Positions 6,335 to 7,438 of a DNA stretch of 7,438 nt are shown here, piece by piece (the first letter of the stretch is position 1; every line of letters begins with the position of its first letter). The stretch comes from an uncultured Chloroflexota bacterium (GTDB taxonomy: Bacteria > Chloroflexota > Dehalococcoidia > SAR202 > UBA11138): the NCBI GenBank assembly GCA_913046025.1, contig CAJWRP010000095.1:1-7438 (forward strand), written 5' to 3'. The notes beneath the pieces are model-generated. The model did no database searches, had not been told where the DNA came from, and worked only from the letters and a program-made list of their open reading frames with translations. The position numbers and the translations under genes were made by a program.

Positions 6335-6462
6335 GCCGCTTGCGAGCCGAAAACCTCTTCATATATTCCTGAAGGAACCAGTGAACAAGAAATTCGTTTT
6401 GGACGCAACAGTCTCTTAATCTGGTTAACATTTTCGACCATAATCGACCTCGGCACTCGCCT

Positions 6463-7438
6463 CTAATCTTCCGCCTCCGCCAGCAAATCCAAAATCCCCA
6501 TGCCCAAAACCATCTGCCTACCCATGATATCCGGATCTACGAATCCCAGAGTGTCCCTGGGGGAGTTTATTCGAGAGAAATCGTCACCAAAGAAAAAGAT
6601 GGCTGGTATGTCTACGGCCAGGAATGGCGCGTGATCGCTGCTTCCTCCAGTGAGCCCAGCACTGATCGCTATGAAGAGCCTCTTTTCGTTGGAATATTTT
6701 GTGGCCATGCTCACCAGTTCAGTGTCCCCTAATACGGACGCCTCGCCAGCACCAAGTGAGTCGAAATTCAGCATGGCGATGACATCTGCGCGCTCTGATT
6801 CTGAAAGGTTGTTGACGTAATGTCGACTGCCGAAGAGCCCAATCTCCTCAACTCCGAAAAATACGAATCTCAAGGTATACGGAAACTCTGTGTTTTCAAG
6901 CTCTTTCGCCATTAGTATCAGAGAGGTCACGCCGGTGCTGTTATCGTTGGCCGCCTGGGTGTCTTCCACAGAGTCGTAGTGGGCTCCGAGTATCACAACA
7001 CCTTTGCCCGCCGCGCCCGGTCGCTCCGCTATGACGTTCTGGCTGGGCACACTACTGAACTGCACTCTTATGTGGGCAGGAATTTTTTCTCCTGATTCCA
7101 GCCTTGCCAGCAGGTCGAGACCATCTTCTCGAGCGATGGAGACCGTTGGAATAGCACTGATTTTACTGAGCGCACCTATGAACCCGCCAGGAGCGTTATT
7201 GAAGACGATTGCGCCCACTGCGCCAGCCTCTGTAACTCGCTCTACCTTTTCCTGAAAAGTAATCAGACCTCGCTCGATCAATGCAATCGACCCTGTGAGG
7301 TCTACGCCTTCAAGCTCCTTCTCTAAAGCCATTTGCGCGAAGACCAAGGGCGCGGTCACGTCACCTAGTTCGGTATTGGACATGGGCTGCGCTCGAACCT
7401 CTAGCTCTTCAGGAGTTGTGTCTGTTTCTGGCAGGGTA
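6463..7438 (-). CDS. M28-family metallopeptidase with PA domain (N-terminus beyond window)
   Basis: The frame stays open from the right edge to TAG at 6465-6463. The ATG at 7383-7381 is probably internal, because 18 in-frame codons precede it within the window. Residues below count from that Met. A protease-associated (PA) domain covers about 10-110, with GSIALIERG (31-39), ITFQEKV (41-47) and AGAVGAIVFNN (53-63). The M28 di-zinc aminopeptidase domain follows. Its ligand candidates are His135 and Asp137 in GAHYDS, Asp147 in ANDNSTG, the Glu179/Glu180 pair in GVEEIGLFGS and Asp208 in NFDSLG. The usual final ligand His, in an HTPxDT-type motif, is Asn273 here (RINSPRDT). The family cleaves N-terminal residues from peptides and is often secreted, but the signal region is not in view. 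It may be impaired or altered in metal binding. It lies 264 bp upstream of dnaJ, with its own function apparently unrelated. Confidence 0.88.
   Translation of the reverse strand, partial: TLPETDTTPEELEVRAQPMSNTELGDVTAPLVFAQMALEKELEGVDLTGSIALIERGLITFQEKVERVTEAGAVGAIVFNNAPGGFIGALSKISAIPTVSIAREDGLDLLARLESGEKIPAHIRVQFSSVPSQNVIAERPGAAGKGVVILGAHYDSVEDTQAANDNSTGVTSLILMAKELENTEFPYTLRFVFFGVEEIGLFGSRHYVNNLSESERADVIAMLNFDSLGAGEASVLGDTELVSMATKYSNEKRLFIAISAGLTGGSSDHAPFLAVDIPAIFFFGDDFSRINSPRDTLGFVDPDIMGRQMVLGMGILDLLAEAED

Noticed and set aside
6306..6362. Minus-strand mini-ORF MKRFSARKRLVNLWISNI with AGGA upstream of its ATG in the dnaJ leader region
   Set aside because: It overlaps the putative dnaJ promoter, so it would not be in the dnaJ transcript. 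At 18 codons it is within chance expectation and shows no recognisable peptide family.
6453..6462. GGCACTCGCC as a CIRCE half-site near the end of the M28 gene
   Set aside because: There is no matching inverted half-site at 9-nt spacing, and it lies far upstream of the dnaJ promoter next to the peptidase stop codon.

Overview
The window looks like bacterial core-genome DNA. The best guess is the Chloroflexota, perhaps Dehalococcoidia or a SAR202-like lineage. This is inferred from the clusters der-plsY-gpsA and dnaJ-prmA-rsmE and from lineage-like motif variants (PlsY GSGKTGMTN, GpsA GTTSWGTT). It rests on recall of family patterns, not on a search.

Layout: bases 1-68 hold the 3' tip of an unidentified plus-strand gene. 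A tightly packed plus-strand operon follows: der (ribosome-assembly GTPase), plsY (acyl-phosphate:glycerol-3-phosphate acyltransferase) and gpsA (glycerol-3-phosphate dehydrogenase). The der/plsY junction is a 1-nt stop/start overlap, and plsY and gpsA overlap by 19 nt. GpsA makes the substrate that PlsY acylates, so two consecutive early steps of phospholipid synthesis are coupled. Bases 3095-3307, between convergent genes, are noncoding and rich in inverted repeats, including a compound REP-like palindrome.

The remaining genes are on the minus strand. Read in their own direction they are an M28-type metallopeptidase with a PA domain (N-terminus beyond the window), a 264-bp AT-rich intergenic region, dnaJ, an intrinsic terminator hairpin, prmA and rsmE. 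The intergenic region carries a sigma70-like promoter and a perfect DnaA-box 9-mer. PrmA and RsmE methylate ribosomal protein L11 and 16S rRNA respectively, so with Der three genes here serve ribosome assembly or modification. DnaJ is the Hsp40 co-chaperone, but hrcA, grpE and dnaK are not next to it and no CIRCE operator was seen.

I found no mobile element, CRISPR array, tRNA or rRNA, and no evidence of a new multi-gene system. The points most worth a second look are the M28 peptidase with Asn where the last zinc-binding His is expected, the compound palindrome at 3201-3262, the DnaA box inside the likely dnaJ promoter, and the terminator/attenuator hairpin just upstream of the prmA TTG start.
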